From an uncultured Coriobacteriaceae bacterium (GTDB taxonomy: Bacteria; Actinomycetota; Coriobacteriia; Coriobacteriales; Atopobiaceae), in contig USBN01000012.1 in the NCBI GenBank assembly GCA_900552935.1, positions 1 through 32,560 of the forward strand: 32,560 nucleotides of DNA. The letters run 5' to 3'. The first letter of the stretch is position 1, and the number at the start of each line of letters is the position of its first letter. The translations under genes were made by a program, and so were the position numbers. The notes below the pieces were generated by a model. That model did no database searches and was not told where the DNA came from. It saw only the letters and a list, made by a program, of their open reading frames with translations. Below are positions 32,540-32,560 of this stretch, piece after piece.

Positions 32540-32560
32540 CTGTCTCTTATACACATCTCC
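32540..32560. other. Nextera/Tn5 adapter sequence (artefact)
   Basis: The 19 bases 32540-32558, starting CTGTCTCTTATA, equal the Tn5 mosaic end, and the next CC continues the read-2-side Nextera adapter. It sits at the very end of the window, as expected for untrimmed adapter at a contig end. It is not a mobile element of this organism. Confidence 0.95.

Noticed and set aside
32540..32558. Transposon end (Tn5)
   Set aside because: An exact mosaic end at the terminal base of the contig followed by adapter bases is library-preparation sequence, not a resident transposon.

Overview
The window is about 32.5 kb of high-GC DNA with strong G/C third-position bias. Protein families, gene order and a Rho with a long basic, Asn-rich N-terminus suggest an actinobacterial chromosome of the class Coriobacteriia (Olsenella/Atopobium-like). 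That placement is inferred from gene content, not from a search. It is a core-genome region: I see no insertion sequence, prophage, CRISPR array or toxin/defence island. The last 21 bases match the Tn5 mosaic end plus Nextera adapter, so the right edge is a sequencing artefact. The left edge cuts a duplicated tRNA gene.

Layout. 1-540: minus-strand tRNA genes (Lys-CTT partial, Lys-CTT, His-GTG, Arg-TCT) with promoters and a terminator. 783-5694: aspartate-family amino-acid genes, asd and lysC on minus, divergent from thrC and thrB on plus. 5654-7794: a VanZ-like membrane protein and a two-TM Ala-rich protein of unknown function. 8211-15508: minus-strand rho, argS, pncB, a small tail-anchored coiled-coil protein and a PflX-type radical SAM protein, each with leader or terminator signals. 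15596-16075: tRNA-Ala(CGC) and a structured RNA with 6S RNA architecture. 16352-17584: a WecA/TagO-type sugar-phosphate transferase. 18159-19344: the infC-rpmI-rplT operon behind an attenuator. 19787-20872: an RsmB/NOP2-type RNA methyltransferase. 20920-21417: carD. 21893-21978: tRNA-Leu(CAA). 22110-31503: a minus-strand run of tgt, a SecD-like gene, a RecJ-helicase fusion, rel and a metallo-beta-lactamase-fold hydrolase. 31761-end: the start of a coiled-coil protein.

The genes serve amino-acid synthesis, translation (tRNAs, ArgRS, IF3, L35, L20, TGT, rRNA methylation), transcription control (Rho, CarD, candidate 6S RNA, Rel alarmone) and DNA repair (RecJ-helicase). The order tgt / secD-like / recJ / rel resembles the common tgt-yajC-secD-secF-recJ-apt-relA arrangement, but yajC, secF and apt are missing and the SecD-like protein has lost its usual transmembrane motifs.

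The least explained signal is a set of short tandem repeats beside gene ends. They lie just past or across the stop codons of wecA, the hydrolase gene and pflX, and at the start of the VanZ gene. In two cases the period is a multiple of three and the repeats continue in frame past a TAG stop. Other points of note are a possible AUA start for infC, an 18-bp inverted repeat overlapping the rplT terminator, and nine-base repeats in the carD leader.
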